Notes: generated by a model from the sequence alone, not told the origin. Shown: positions 42,454-51,217, counted from the first letter of the stretch. The stretch is 64,000 bases of DNA from Terrimonas sp. (GCA_016125075.1 WGMO01000001.1:248001-312000); one strand, 5' to 3'. Translations and numbers: made by a program.

Positions 42454-42465
42454 AATAGTAGACTT
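42443..42465 (-). promoter_or_regulatory. Rrf2-type operator, site 4 (peroxiredoxin-cysH)
   Basis: Minus strand reads AAGTCTAC, 7 bases (TATTTTG), GTAGGGTA; one outer base differs from the other three sites. It covers the -33 element of the peroxiredoxin promoter and lies 9 bases after the end of the Rrf2 regulator gene. Confidence 0.8.
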
Positions 42466-42474
42466 TATCCTTTC

Positions 42475-42882
42475 TTACACCACCAGGTCCTTCAGGGTCC
42501 TTCCTTCCAGGATTTCGAGGGTGGCATCCCTGACATCGATCATGAGGTCATGAAGACCGCAGCTTTTTTCATCACAATTCTTGCAGCGCTCATAAAAATA
42601 CAGGCTCACACAGGGTAACATGGCGATCGGTCCGTTGATCAAACGGACAATGGTCGCTACCTTGATCTTTGCCGGATCCTGTTTCAGGTAATAGCCCCCG
42701 CCCTTGCCCTTCTTACTGTCCAGGATACCTGCCTTTTTCAGTTCCAGGAGGATATTTTCAAGAAATTTCAGCGGTATTTTCTTTTTCCTGGCAATCTCTG
42801 AAATCAGGACAGGCCCTTTTTTGTAATGCTCTGTAAGATAGGTCAGGGCTTTGAACGCATATTGTGATTTTGCTGACAGCAT
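42475..42882 (-). CDS. Rrf2-family transcriptional regulator (CymR-like)
   Basis: 135-residue winged-helix repressor. The N-terminal helix-turn-helix follows the Rrf2 pattern (SAKSQYAFKALTYLTEHY, ISEIARKKKIPLKFLENILLELKKAGILDSKKGKGGGYYL). The C-terminal half has four cysteines (C91, C100, C103, C108 in PCVSLYFYERCKNCDEKSCGLH), more than CymR, so it may bind an Fe-S cluster or sense thiols. It lies in a line with OsmC (4-base gap) and CDF genes and beside operator site 4, and is the obvious candidate to bind all four operators; autoregulation through the CDF/OsmC promoter is not evident. Confidence 0.88.
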   Translation of the reverse strand: MLSAKSQYAFKALTYLTEHYKKGPVLISEIARKKKIPLKFLENILLELKKAGILDSKKGKGGGYYLKQDPAKIKVATIVRLINGPIAMLPCVSLYFYERCKNCDEKSCGLHDLMIDVRDATLEILEGRTLKDLVV

Positions 42883-42886
42883 ATGC

Positions 42887-43282
42887 TTATAATAACTCCA
42901 ATTTATAATTAATCGCTGAATTTTTGCGCAGCATAGCCGTCACCCCGCAATATTTTTCCATGGAAAGGTCGATTGCTTTCCTGATTTTCGCCTCATCGGC
43001 GGCATCCGCCTTCATTTTATAGGTGATCAGGATGTCGGTAAACACTTTGGGGAACTCAGTTGTCTGGTCAGCTTCCACTTCCATACTAAATTGGGAAAAG
43101 CTGACCCGCATTTTGGTTAAAATATCGACGATATCTACCCCGCTGCAACCGGCCAGGCTTGACAGCAAAAGTGCCTTGGGGCCGTGGCCGTTCTTTTTAT
43201 CGCCGTCAATCAATATCCTGTTTCCATCGTGGTTGCCCTCAAAGCGATGGTCACCCAGCCAGGTCGTAACTGTTTTAGTCAT
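42887..43282 (-). CDS. OsmC/Ohr-family protein
   Basis: 131 residues of the OsmC fold: opening TVTTWLGDHRFEGNHDGNRIL, central helix with SSLAGCSGVDIVDILTKM (a cysteine in the usual peroxidatic position) and a C-terminal SMEKYCGVTAMLRKNSAINYKLEL with the second cysteine. Members reduce organic peroxides or handle thiol compounds. Its start overlaps the CDF gene's stop by 4 bases and it ends 4 bases before the Rrf2 gene. Confidence 0.9.
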   Translation of the reverse strand: MTKTVTTWLGDHRFEGNHDGNRILIDGDKKNGHGPKALLLSSLAGCSGVDIVDILTKMRVSFSQFSMEVEADQTTEFPKVFTDILITYKMKADAADEAKIRKAIDLSMEKYCGVTAMLRKNSAINYKLELL

Positions 43283-44262
43283 ATCTGATGCTTTTTATTC
43301 CTGATAATATTGTCCAATGTCCAGTCAATACGCTGTTCAAAATTATGTTTTCGCTCCTTACAATGCTGCTTATTACAAATACGGCAGGAGAATTCAAGGC
43401 ATCCGTCGGAATGCACAAAGAGCTCGACCGATTCACCGAACTCATCCTTGACCAGTTTTGAAAGCACATCAATTTCCTGGTGGGCTTCATTCACATTCAG
43501 GTACCAGGGTACCGTCAGGTGGCAATCCAGGTGCAGGATGCTTCCATATTTAATCACCCGCAGGTTATGCAGATCGATCCAGTTCTCAGACCGGTTCCTG
43601 TTGAGCAGCTTCACCATTCTTCCCAGTAATTTACCATCCGCCTCATCCATGATCCCGGCAATCGAGGATCGGAGGATCCGGTATCCTGTATATAAAATTA
43701 TAAAGGCAAAGATGATCGCTACCGCACTGTCGATCCACAGCTGTCCTGTGAAATACAATAATAATAAACCGGCAATGAGACCTAAAGTTGAGTAACTGTC
43801 GGAAATAAGGTGTTTGCCGCTGGCCAGCAGCGCCAGCGAATCATTTTTCTTCCCCTTGCGGGTGGCCACATAACCCACGGCAAAGTTGGTGACACCCGAA
43901 ATGGCAATCAGCAATATACCATTGTCCAGTTGATGCAGGGCAGCCGGATGGATCATGTTCCCGACAGCCTTGTAAATGATGATGGCGGCGGCAGAAAGGA
44001 TCAGGGTACCTTCCACGGCGGCAGAAAGGAATTCAGCCTTCCCATGGCCATAGGGGTGGTCCTCATCGCGGGGTTTTGCAGAAACATATAAACTGAACAG
44101 ACCGATGAACCCTGCCGCTACGTTCACGATACTTTCCAGCGCATCGGTCAGGATCGCAACCGAATGCGTAAGATAATAAGCCGTAAATTTCAAGGCCAGC
44201 AACACCACCGATACGGTGGCCACCCATTTCTGCAGGCGCAGGTTTTGCTGATTGATTTTCAA
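43279..44262 (-). CDS. cation diffusion facilitator (CDF) family transporter with C-terminal Cys cluster
   Basis: Membrane antiporter that exports divalent metals such as Zn, Fe or Mn. 327 residues: six hydrophobic segments, HxxxD-type metal sites (THSVAILTDALESIVN, GKHLISDSYSTLGL), the cytoplasmic CDF domain (LHNLRVIKYGSILHLDCHLTVP) and a 40-residue tail with clustered cysteines (CLEFSCRICNKQHCKERKHNF). The tail looks like a metal-binding extension common in related Bacteroidota proteins. It heads the OsmC-Rrf2 unit. Confidence 0.9.
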   Translation of the reverse strand: MKINQQNLRLQKWVATVSVVLLALKFTAYYLTHSVAILTDALESIVNVAAGFIGLFSLYVSAKPRDEDHPYGHGKAEFLSAAVEGTLILSAAAIIIYKAVGNMIHPAALHQLDNGILLIAISGVTNFAVGYVATRKGKKNDSLALLASGKHLISDSYSTLGLIAGLLLLYFTGQLWIDSAVAIIFAFIILYTGYRILRSSIAGIMDEADGKLLGRMVKLLNRNRSENWIDLHNLRVIKYGSILHLDCHLTVPWYLNVNEAHQEIDVLSKLVKDEFGESVELFVHSDGCLEFSCRICNKQHCKERKHNFEQRIDWTLDNIIRNKKHQI

Positions 44263-44295
44263 AATATTTTCAGTTTGCTGAGGGGCATTATAAAA

Positions 44296-45756
44296 TCAAC
44301 GGCCATTTGAATGTCTTGCATCAAAGTCACCTTTCAGTTTCCTGGCAAAGGCATTCAGTTTCTTCCAACCGCGGAAATAATATTCCTTATTGAATAACTG
44401 TGAATCACGGATGGCCTTATACACCAGGAAAAGACCAATGGGTGTCAGGACAAGTGTTGCCATCCACATGCCCCCGAACGAACTCATCACATTCTCTTTC
44501 ACAAATTTTTCGCCCGTCGTATTCAGAAAATAAAAGAACATAAAGAATATGACCGCAAAGATCAGGGGTGTGCCCAGGCCCCCTTTCCGGATGATTGAAC
44601 CCAGTGGGGCACCGATCAGAAATAACACTACACAGGCAATGGAAAGGGTCAGTTTCCGGTGCCATTCTATTTCATGGTGCCGAAGTTCTTTCAGTTTGAT
44701 ATTGTAATCGGAAGCATTCACTCCCGAACTGAGCATGGTGGAATTCAGTACCCCTGCCACCCCCCTGTTGACCATATTGATCGCCGAATCAGGCAAGATA
44801 TCTTCCAGCTTATTGACACTGTCCGGTAATTTTTTTTCCGGCCTTTTATACCCGGAGTCCAGGTATTTCATGAATTGAAGATTGGAGAAAACATCCGTTT
44901 TGATCCTTTCTTTTACCTGATTGACCTGTTTTCGCAGGGAATCGATACTATGGTCCAGTTGCCGCATACTCAGCATACGGTACTGGTTCTTGTTCACCGT
45001 GTCATTCGTCCTGTTAAACATCAGTGAACTCAGGTCAAACTGTTTCTTATACTCCTTAAATCCTAAACGGATATATTCCGTACTCCGGTCGCCCCGGTTA
45101 CCCCGCTCCTCATAGCGCCACCCGTTATACAGGCTGATCTCCAGGAACCTTTTGCTGGCCGTGGTTCGCATGACACCACTTTTGGCAATGATAAAATTAT
45201 CCTGCAGGTAATTATTCCCTTTTTCATAGATGATCACATCCCTGATAATGCTGTCTGATTCCTTTTTCCCCACTTTGATGGCAAAGTCTTCCGTACGGTG
45301 GTTAAAAACCCCTTCCTGGATATCAAAAGCCGGTTTTGCATACACGATATCGGCGAGCAGGGTTCTTGATTTGAGGTTTGCCACCGGAATGATATAATTA
45401 TTAAATAAAAACGCGACTCCTGAAATCAGGATGGAAGTGACCAGGAGCGGGCGCATAAACCGGAGCAGGGAGATACCGGCCGATTTGATGGCCACCAGTT
45501 CCATGCTTTCCGCCAGGTTGCCAAAGGTCATGATGGACGAAAGCAGGATGGCGAGTGGAAGGGCCAGGGGAACAAGGGCTGCACTCTGGTAGACCATGAA
45601 TTCCAGGATCACACCGGTACTCAGTCCTTTCCCGACAAAGTCATCGATATAGAGCCAGAAAAACTGCATCAGCAGTACCAGGAGCGTAATAAAAAAAGTA
45701 GCGACAAATGGACCGATAAATGCTTTAATGATCAGTATATCCAGCTTTCTAAACAC
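44296..45756 (-). CDS. LptF/LptG-family lipopolysaccharide export permease
   Basis: 486 residues. N-terminal membrane helices (LIIKAFIGPFVATFFITLLVLLMQFFWLYIDD; SAALVPLALPLAILLSSIMTFGNLAE), a long periplasmic beta-jelly-roll region (about 120-370) and C-terminal helices (IACVVLFLIGAPLGSIIRKGGLG; FAVIFFMFFYFLNTTGEKF) are the LptF/G layout. Such permeases join LptB2 to extract LPS from the inner membrane. Whether it acts as F or G cannot be told. It is separated from the convergent-strand genes by a divergent promoter region at 45757-45785. Confidence 0.92.
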   Translation of the reverse strand: MFRKLDILIIKAFIGPFVATFFITLLVLLMQFFWLYIDDFVGKGLSTGVILEFMVYQSAALVPLALPLAILLSSIMTFGNLAESMELVAIKSAGISLLRFMRPLLVTSILISGVAFLFNNYIIPVANLKSRTLLADIVYAKPAFDIQEGVFNHRTEDFAIKVGKKESDSIIRDVIIYEKGNNYLQDNFIIAKSGVMRTTASKRFLEISLYNGWRYEERGNRGDRSTEYIRLGFKEYKKQFDLSSLMFNRTNDTVNKNQYRMLSMRQLDHSIDSLRKQVNQVKERIKTDVFSNLQFMKYLDSGYKRPEKKLPDSVNKLEDILPDSAINMVNRGVAGVLNSTMLSSGVNASDYNIKLKELRHHEIEWHRKLTLSIACVVLFLIGAPLGSIIRKGGLGTPLIFAVIFFMFFYFLNTTGEKFVKENVMSSFGGMWMATLVLTPIGLFLVYKAIRDSQLFNKEYYFRGWKKLNAFARKLKGDFDARHSNGR

Positions 45757-45785
45757 CCTGCAGTTTTAAATTAATATCTTTATAA

Positions 45786-46397
45786 ATGAGCCGGACAAAA
45801 ATACAGTTTTCACCCAAGGAGTTGGCATTGATTGTAAATAGCGACTGGATTTTAACAAAGAACAGGATCATGGAAAAAACGGCAGCATGGCTGGAAGAAA
45901 TCAAGACGGCCTATAATACCGTCCTGCTAACCCACCCGGCAGCGCATGCCCCATTGATCAATGCTGCAGGTTATAAAATTTCGAAAGGGGAAAATTACAG
46001 GGGCCTTCCCTGGCTGATGCTTGATTACCCCAGAATTTTCGGAAAAGAAGATACCATGGCAATCCGCACCATGTTTTGGTGGGGCCAATATTTCAGTATC
46101 ACCCTTCATTTATCGGGTGATTGGAAAAAGAAAACAGCAGCAAACATTATACAGGGTTTGGACCGCCTGCAAAAGGAAGAATTCCGGCTGGCCGTAGGCC
46201 ATCAGCAATGGGACCATCATTTTGAACAGGATAATTTTGGCAGTTTAACCGGGTTGAACCGGGAGGAAGCCATCAGGATCATCACCGAAAAACCATTCCT
46301 GAAAATCGGAAAGCACTATCCCCTGCAGGAATGGGAACAGGTGCCGGAATGGATGGCAAAAGATTTTACAACACTGGTTAAGCTAAGTGGTATTTAA
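45786..46397 (+). CDS. conserved hypothetical protein
   Basis: 203 residues with no signal peptide and no membrane segment; aromatic and charged, with a KTRIQFSPKELALIVNSDW-like opening (S-R-T-K-I-Q), PWLMLDYPRIFGKEDTMAIRTMFWWGQYFS and GHQQWDHHFEQDNF. No family recognised. A near-consensus -7 box (TATCTTTA, 45775-45782) ends 4 bases before the ATG, suggesting a leaderless transcript. Its 3' end overlaps the convergent START-like gene by 4 bases. Confidence 0.7.
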   Translation: MSRTKIQFSPKELALIVNSDWILTKNRIMEKTAAWLEEIKTAYNTVLLTHPAAHAPLINAAGYKISKGENYRGLPWLMLDYPRIFGKEDTMAIRTMFWWGQYFSITLHLSGDWKKKTAANIIQGLDRLQKEEFRLAVGHQQWDHHFEQDNFGSLTGLNREEAIRIITEKPFLKIGKHYPLQEWEQVPEWMAKDFTTLVKLSGI

Positions 46398-46774
46398 TTA
46401 CCAAGACGGTGGAAAAGCTCTTTCACCTGGTAATCCCATAACATGCTTTGGTCTTTTATCTCTTTCTTTTCTGCAAAATCGGAAATAACAAGGATGGTTT
46501 GGTTGGTCACTTCCGATTTCTCAATACGAAATTCAAAATACTCGCCATCTGTTGTATGGGACCAATGAAACCGGATGAATTTATCCTGTTCCCTGTCCAG
46601 TACATCGGCCTTATCGGCAGAACCATTCCACACAAAACTGAAAACACCTTCCTTTTCATCAACCTTATCGGCAAACCATTCCTGTAATCCTGAAGGAGTG
46701 GCAAGAAATTCATATAAAATAGAAGGAGAACATCTTACGGGAAACTCCAAAGTGTATAGTTGTTTCTGACTCAT
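46394..46774 (-). CDS. START/AHSA1-like domain protein
   Basis: 126 residues of the helix-grip fold: YTLEFPVRCSPSILYEFLATPSGLQEWFAD, FSFVWNGSADKADVL, IRFHWSHTTDGEYFEFRIE and a C-terminal helix (SMLWDYQVKELFHRL). The family includes Hsp90 co-chaperone-like and lipid-binding proteins. The longer frame up to 46939 has no family-like N-terminus; the ATG at 46774 gives the expected start. Ligand unknown. Confidence 0.82.
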   Translation of the reverse strand: MSQKQLYTLEFPVRCSPSILYEFLATPSGLQEWFADKVDEKEGVFSFVWNGSADKADVLDREQDKFIRFHWSHTTDGEYFEFRIEKSEVTNQTILVISDFAEKKEIKDQSMLWDYQVKELFHRLGN

Positions 46775-47097
46775 CAAATTTTTTATTTTTTGCTCCGCTG
46801 GCTTGCAAGTATAAACAATTAATGCTTCCGTCAAAATATTTTTATTGGGATAATACGACCGATACAGGCATAAAGCTCCCTTCCCCTGAAAATAATTAAC
46901 CCTGTTCTGCGTTATAGAAAAGCAAATTTTTTTTGGCAATTATATTATTTTAGGTAAATTGCCTTGACGATCAATATGTTCTGGACAAGAAACGGAAGAT
47001 TGTGATGGGATTTTCGGGTTGTGCAAAATCCAAGACTAATAAACTTTAAGTATCTATAACCCTTTAAAAAACCCATTTAGTACCCATACCTATGAGC
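46775..47097. other. intergenic region before rpoD, 323 bases
   Basis: Divergent region holding the presumed rpoD promoter and leader. AT-rich, with a 7-bp inverted repeat GGCAATT/AATTGCC at 46935-46963 (15-base spacer). No exact TAnnTTTG box was found in front of rpoD and no small gene is convincing. Confidence 0.6.
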
Positions 47098-47967
47098 ATG
47101 CGACAGCTAAAGATCACGAAGTCGATTACGAATCGTGAATCTCAAAGCCTGGAAAAATACCTCCAGGAAATCGGGAAGGTTGAATTAATCACCCCCGAAG
47201 AAGAAGTTAAATTAGCCCGACTCATCAAGCTTGGCGACCAAAAGGCTTTAGACAGACTGACTAAGGCTAACCTGCGCTTTGTGGTGTCTGTAGCCAAACA
47301 GTACCAGAACCAGGGGCTATCACTTCCCGACCTCATCAACGAAGGCAATCTTGGCCTGATCAAGGCCGCCCAGCGTTTTGATGAAACCCGCGGTTTTAAA
47401 TTTATTTCCTATGCCGTTTGGTGGATCCGGCAAAGCATCCTGCAGGCCCTGGCAGAACAGGCCCGGATTGTCCGGCTTCCTTTAAATAAAGTGGGCCTCA
47501 CCAACAGGATCCAGAAGGCTTTTTCCCAACTGGAACAGGAATACGAACGGGAACCTTCTGCGGAAGAACTGGCCGATCTCCTGAAAATGGACCTGGATGA
47601 GGTTGCAGCCACCCTGAGTATTTCCTCCCGCCATGTGAGCATGGATACCCCCCTTTCGGAAGGAGAAGATAGCACCCTGATGGATGTGCTGGTCAATACC
47701 AATGCCGAAAAGACCGATGCAGCGCTGGACCATAAAGAATCCCTGAAACAGGAAATAGAGCGATCCCTGAAAACGCTTACCGAGCGTCAAAAAGAAGTGA
47801 TCTGCTTTTTCTTCGGGATTGGGGTTGACCACCCGATGAGCCTGGAAGATATTGGCGAAAAATTCAGCCTGACCCGTGAAAGGGTGCGCCAGATCAAGGA
47901 TAAGGCCATTACAAAACTCAGAACCAATAACCGGGGTAATCAGCTCAGAAGCTTCCTGGGTGTTTAA
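47098..47967 (+). CDS. rpoD: primary RNA polymerase sigma factor (sigma-70/RpoD)
   Basis: Housekeeping sigma factor of about 289 residues. Regions 1.2 ([23 protein letters not shown]), 2 ([37 protein letters not shown]), 3 and 4 ([24 protein letters not shown]) are present; region 1.1 and the non-conserved insert are missing, as in all Bacteroidota primary sigma factors, which fits the atypical TAnnTTTG promoters here. Start set at [10 protein letters not shown], the usual N-terminus in the phylum; an ATG two codons earlier (47092) is possible. Confidence 0.97.
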   Translation: MRQLKITKSITNRESQSLEKYLQEIGKVELITPEEEVKLARLIKLGDQKALDRLTKANLRFVVSVAKQYQNQGLSLPDLINEGNLGLIKAAQRFDETRGFKFISYAVWWIRQSILQALAEQARIVRLPLNKVGLTNRIQKAFSQLEQEYEREPSAEELADLLKMDLDEVAATLSISSRHVSMDTPLSEGEDSTLMDVLVNTNAEKTDAALDHKESLKQEIERSLKTLTERQKEVICFFFGIGVDHPMSLEDIGEKFSLTRERVRQIKDKAITKLRTNNRGNQLRSFLGV

Positions 47968-48023
47968 AAGAATAATTATTGAACTAAATAAGTATACACT
48001 GAATTAATTTCTACACTTCTTCC

Positions 48024-48031
48024 TACTTTTG
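48024..48031 (+). promoter_or_regulatory. candidate -7 box of ffh
   Basis: TACTTTTG, an exact match, 86 bases before the ffh ATG. No TTG at the usual spacing, so support is partial. Confidence 0.4.
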
Positions 48032-48117
48032 CAAATTCATTAAAGAATGTTTCCATTTGGTTACATTCTTTTTCTTTTTGTGAAAGCGATCAACATTTAT
48101 TTTACAAGCGGTAGCAT

Positions 48118-49443
48118 ATGTTTAATTCATTACAGGAGAAATTAGAATCTGCGTTTAAGAACCTGAAGGGACAAAGCAGGATCACGGAACTGAATATAGC
48201 TTCCACCATCAAGGAAATTCGTCGTGCCCTTGTAGACGCCGATGTCAATTATAAGATCGCCAAAGAATTTACGGATAAGGTAAAGGATAAGGCGGTGGGT
48301 GAAAAAGTGATCAATGCCATCTCTCCGGGTCAGCTGATGACCAAGATCGTAAAAGATGAACTGGCCGCACTGATGGGAGGCCAGGAAGCCGGTTTCAATG
48401 CGAAGGGAAACCCGGCCGTCATCCTGATCGCCGGCTTACAGGGTAGCGGTAAAACCACCTTCAGCGGAAAACTGGCCCATTACCTGAAAACCAAAAAGAA
48501 CCTCTCTCCCCTACTGGTTGCAGCCGATATTTACAGACCAGCTGCCATGGAGCAGCTGCGGGTGCTGGGGGAACAAATTGGGGTTGAGGTGTATGTCGAG
48601 CTTGAAAACAAGGATGCGGTTTCCATTGCACAAAATGCCATCCTGGAAGCAAAGAGTAAAAATAAAAATGTGGTCATCATCGATACGGCCGGAAGGCTGG
48701 CCATTGACGAGGCCATGATGACCGAGGTAGCCAATATCAGGAATGCGGTAAAGCCCCAGGAAATTCTGTTTGTCGTGGATAGTATGACCGGGCAGGATGC
48801 GGTGAATACTGCCAAATCATTTAATGACCGGCTGGATTTTACCGGTGTCGTGCTGACCAAGCTGGATGGCGACACCCGGGGTGGTGCTGCCCTTTCGGTA
48901 CAGTATACGGTCAATAAGCCGATCAAGTTTATCAGCAGCGGCGAAAAAATGGATACCCTTGATGTGTTTTACCCGGACAGGATGGCCCAGCGGATCCTGG
49001 GCATGGGGGATATCACGTCTCTGGTTGAAAAAGCCCAGGAACAATTTGATGAGGTACAGGCTAAAAAACTGGAAAGCAAGATCCGGAAAAACAAATTTGA
49101 TTTTGCCGATTTTAAGACACAACTGGAACAGATCAAGAAAATGGGGAACCTGAAAGACCTGATGGGCATGATTCCCGGGATGGGCAAGCAGATAAAAGAC
49201 ATCGATATCAGCGATGATTCTTTTAAAGGCATTGAAGCGATGATCAATTCCATGACTCCGGCAGAAAGGGAAAACCCCGACCTGATTGATGGCAACCGCC
49301 GGAAAAGGATCGCCAAAGGCGCCGGAAAAGACATTGCTGAAGTCAATGCTTTTATGAAACAGTTTGAACAGATGCGCCAGATGATGAAAACGATGAACAA
49401 AATGCCCATGAGCCGGATGATGCCCGGGATGGGAAAAAGATAA
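48118..49443 (+). CDS. ffh: signal recognition particle protein Ffh
   Basis: GTPase that targets nascent inner-membrane proteins to FtsY and SecYEG. 441 residues: N-domain (SLQEKLESAFKNLKGQSRITE), G-domain with GLQGSGKTTFSGKLA, DTAGRLAIDEAMM, TKLDGDTRGG, and a methionine-rich M-domain after about residue 300 (MGNLKDLMGMIPGMGK; MMKTMNKMPMSRMMPGMGK) that binds SRP RNA and signal sequences. Length is normal. Followed by rpsP from its own promoter. Confidence 0.98.
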   Translation: MFNSLQEKLESAFKNLKGQSRITELNIASTIKEIRRALVDADVNYKIAKEFTDKVKDKAVGEKVINAISPGQLMTKIVKDELAALMGGQEAGFNAKGNPAVILIAGLQGSGKTTFSGKLAHYLKTKKNLSPLLVAADIYRPAAMEQLRVLGEQIGVEVYVELENKDAVSIAQNAILEAKSKNKNVVIIDTAGRLAIDEAMMTEVANIRNAVKPQEILFVVDSMTGQDAVNTAKSFNDRLDFTGVVLTKLDGDTRGGAALSVQYTVNKPIKFISSGEKMDTLDVFYPDRMAQRILGMGDITSLVEKAQEQFDEVQAKKLESKIRKNKFDFADFKTQLEQIKKMGNLKDLMGMIPGMGKQIKDIDISDDSFKGIEAMINSMTPAERENPDLIDGNRRKRIAKGAGKDIAEVNAFMKQFEQMRQMMKTMNKMPMSRMMPGMGKR

Positions 49444-49554
49444 TTGGAGCATTTTCAACAGGTCTTATAATCTCATATGAATGAATGATTTGCCCGCTGG
49501 TCCGGAGGATCGATTGCCACAATCCGGTCTATTTACCATTTATCATTCAGTTGT

Positions 49555-49585
49555 TTGGGAAATTACACCCTGTGCGTTACATTTG
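49555..49585 (+). promoter_or_regulatory. promoter of rpsP
   Basis: TTG (49555-49557), 20 bases, TACATTTG (49578-49585): exact spacing and sequence for a Bacteroidota promoter, 45 bases before the rpsP ATG. Confidence 0.75.
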
Positions 49586-49629
49586 CAGTTCGAACAATTA
49601 TTATTCACGCATTTAAATGTCTATTTAAG

Positions 49630-50076
49630 ATGCCAGTTAAAATCCGTTTACAGAGACACGGTTCAAAAAAGAGACCGTTCTACTTCATCGTTGTGGCCGA
49701 TGGCCGCTCTCCCCGCGATGGCAAATTCATCCAGAAATTAGGTACTTACAACCCCCTTACCGTTCCGGCTACCATCAGCCTGGATCGCCAGAAAGCTTTG
49801 GAATGGCTGAACAAAGGTGCTCAACCCACTGATACAGTTCGCCGCATCCTGAGTTTTAAAGGAGTCTTGTACCTGAAACATTTGTTACGCGGAGTGAAAC
49901 TGGGTCTGTTTGATGATGCCACCGCTATGGAAAAATTCCAGAAGTGGCACAGCGAACATGAAGCCCATGTTAAAAAACGCCAGGAAGAAGCTTACCGTGC
50001 AAAAAGAGCCAGAAGGAATCCCCCGGTTCGCAGAACCGAAAGGAAGCCTGAAAGCAATGCCGGTGGTGAAGGATAA
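49630..50076 (+). CDS. rpsP: 30S ribosomal protein S16
   Basis: Small-subunit ribosomal protein. 148 residues: the S16 core ([59 protein letters not shown]) plus a basic C-terminal extension (residues about 100-148, [21 protein letters not shown]) that makes it longer than the 80-residue E. coli protein, as is usual in Bacteroidota. The track-like longer frame starting at 49555 covers the promoter and is rejected. Confidence 0.96.
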   Translation: MPVKIRLQRHGSKKRPFYFIVVADGRSPRDGKFIQKLGTYNPLTVPATISLDRQKALEWLNKGAQPTDTVRRILSFKGVLYLKHLLRGVKLGLFDDATAMEKFQKWHSEHEAHVKKRQEEAYRAKRARRNPPVRRTERKPESNAGGEG

Positions 50077-50104
50077 ATTACTAATCCATCCTGAAAAGTT
50101 CTTG

Positions 50105-50134
50105 AGGTGGTGTCTTCGGGCATCACCTTTTTTT
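50105..50134 (+). terminator. intrinsic terminator between rpsP and rimM
   Basis: Ten-base-pair stem (one G-T pair) capped by a C(TTCG)G tetraloop and followed by a T-run. This strong hairpin separates rpsP from rimM, which are usually co-transcribed in other bacteria. Confidence 0.9.
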
Positions 50135-50203
50135 ATCCCTTTCCTTTGGGCAGAAGTATATTATTTTTGAAAAAAATACGTTCACCAATCTTTCAATCCG
50201 ATC

Positions 50204-50722
50204 TTGACCGAATATTTTACAATTGGCAAACTGGCCGCCGTTCATGGTGTACAGGGCGAACTGGTGCTCCGGCATATGCTGGGAAAGCAATCAGCGCTGA
50301 AAGGGCTATCGGCTATTTTTATAGAAGACCGGAAAGACTCCTTTCTTCCCTGGTTCATCGAAACGGCGAGGATCAAAAATGATGAAGAGATCTTTCTTAA
50401 ACTTGAACAGGTAGATTCACGGGAAGCTGCGGTGCGGCTCCTGAAAAAAGAAGTCTGGGTGACCGAAAAGGATTTCAAGAAACTGGCAGCCCCCTCCTCC
50501 CCCATCAGCCTGCTGGGTTACAGCATCATTGATCATCAACATAACCTGGGGCCCATACTGGAGGTCATCGAACAACCTCACCAACTGCTGTGCAGGCTGG
50601 AGATCGGTCAAAAAGAAGCGCTGATTCCTTTGCATGAACAAAGCCTGAAAAAGATCGACCATAAAAAAAAGGAAGTGCATGTGGAACTGCCCGATGGTTT
50701 ACTGGATATCTATAAGGGATAA
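50204..50722 (+). CDS. rimM: 16S rRNA processing protein RimM
   Basis: Assists 30S maturation near the 16S rRNA 3' domain. 172 residues: N-terminal barrel (YFTIGKLAAVHGVQGELVLRHM), the EVDSREAA-type linker (LEQVDSREAAVRLLKKEVWV) and C-terminal PRC-barrel (LLGYSIIDHQHNLGPILEVIEQ, EALIPLHEQSLKKID). The start is a TTG (50204); no ATG or GTG lies between it and the in-frame stop at 50168. It follows rpsP after a terminator, so it needs its own promoter, which was not identified. Confidence 0.95.
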   Translation: MTEYFTIGKLAAVHGVQGELVLRHMLGKQSALKGLSAIFIEDRKDSFLPWFIETARIKNDEEIFLKLEQVDSREAAVRLLKKEVWVTEKDFKKLAAPSSPISLLGYSIIDHQHNLGPILEVIEQPHQLLCRLEIGQKEALIPLHEQSLKKIDHKKKEVHVELPDGLLDIYKG

Positions 50723-50737
50723 CGCCTCGGCACAGAA

Positions 50738-51217
50738 TTATAACCTTATGAATTCTGCCAGTAATTTCATCCGGAAATAGAGATTGACCAGCATCGCCGA
50801 AACATTATTTTTTACTTCTTTTACCGAGCCTTTCATTTTCCTGATATTCTTCAGCTCTTCAATCTTTTCATCAATCTTGTCGACCAGCTTTTCTGCATCC
50901 CAACCGATATATTTTTTATTCCTGTCGTCCGCTATATGAAAGGCCTTGATCGTTCCGGGTTTCAGCTTGTTGAATTTGAAGTTATTACGGATCGCCTCCT
51001 TGATGGCTTCATTTTCCAACAGGTCGATCATCCTGTCTGCTTCCACATGATTCCGGAATCCGTTATGAAAAATATTCAGGTTGTTCCGCAGTTCACGGAT
51101 CACCTGTTTTTTGTGAATATCATTGGTTTTAGCCTCCTTTTGCAGGAAAGCCAGCAGGTCCTTTAGGGGGCCGATCCCCGTTTTAAGCCATTCCCATTGC
51201 ATAAAAAATCCTCCCAT
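50738..51217 (-). CDS. hypothetical protein, helical, charged
   Basis: 159 residues, no signal peptide or membrane helix, mostly helical and rich in Lys, Asn and Glu (DIHKKQVIRELRNNLNIFHNG, ADRMIDLLENEAIKEAIRNNF, DAEKLVDKIDEKIEELKNI). A start at MQWEWLKTG (51202) would drop the first five residues. Family not recognised; the pattern is of the short helical-bundle proteins seen beside defence or toxin genes, but nothing here supports such a role. It is convergent with rimM and divergent from dinB. Confidence 0.6.
   Translation of the reverse strand: MGGFFMQWEWLKTGIGPLKDLLAFLQKEAKTNDIHKKQVIRELRNNLNIFHNGFRNHVEADRMIDLLENEAIKEAIRNNFKFNKLKPGTIKAFHIADDRNKKYIGWDAEKLVDKIDEKIEELKNIRKMKGSVKEVKNNVSAMLVNLYFRMKLLAEFIRL

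Noticed and set aside
46935-46963. GGCAATT/AATTGCC inverted repeat before rpoD
   Set aside because: The 7-bp arms have a 15-base spacer in AT-rich DNA and no link to a promoter; it could easily be chance.
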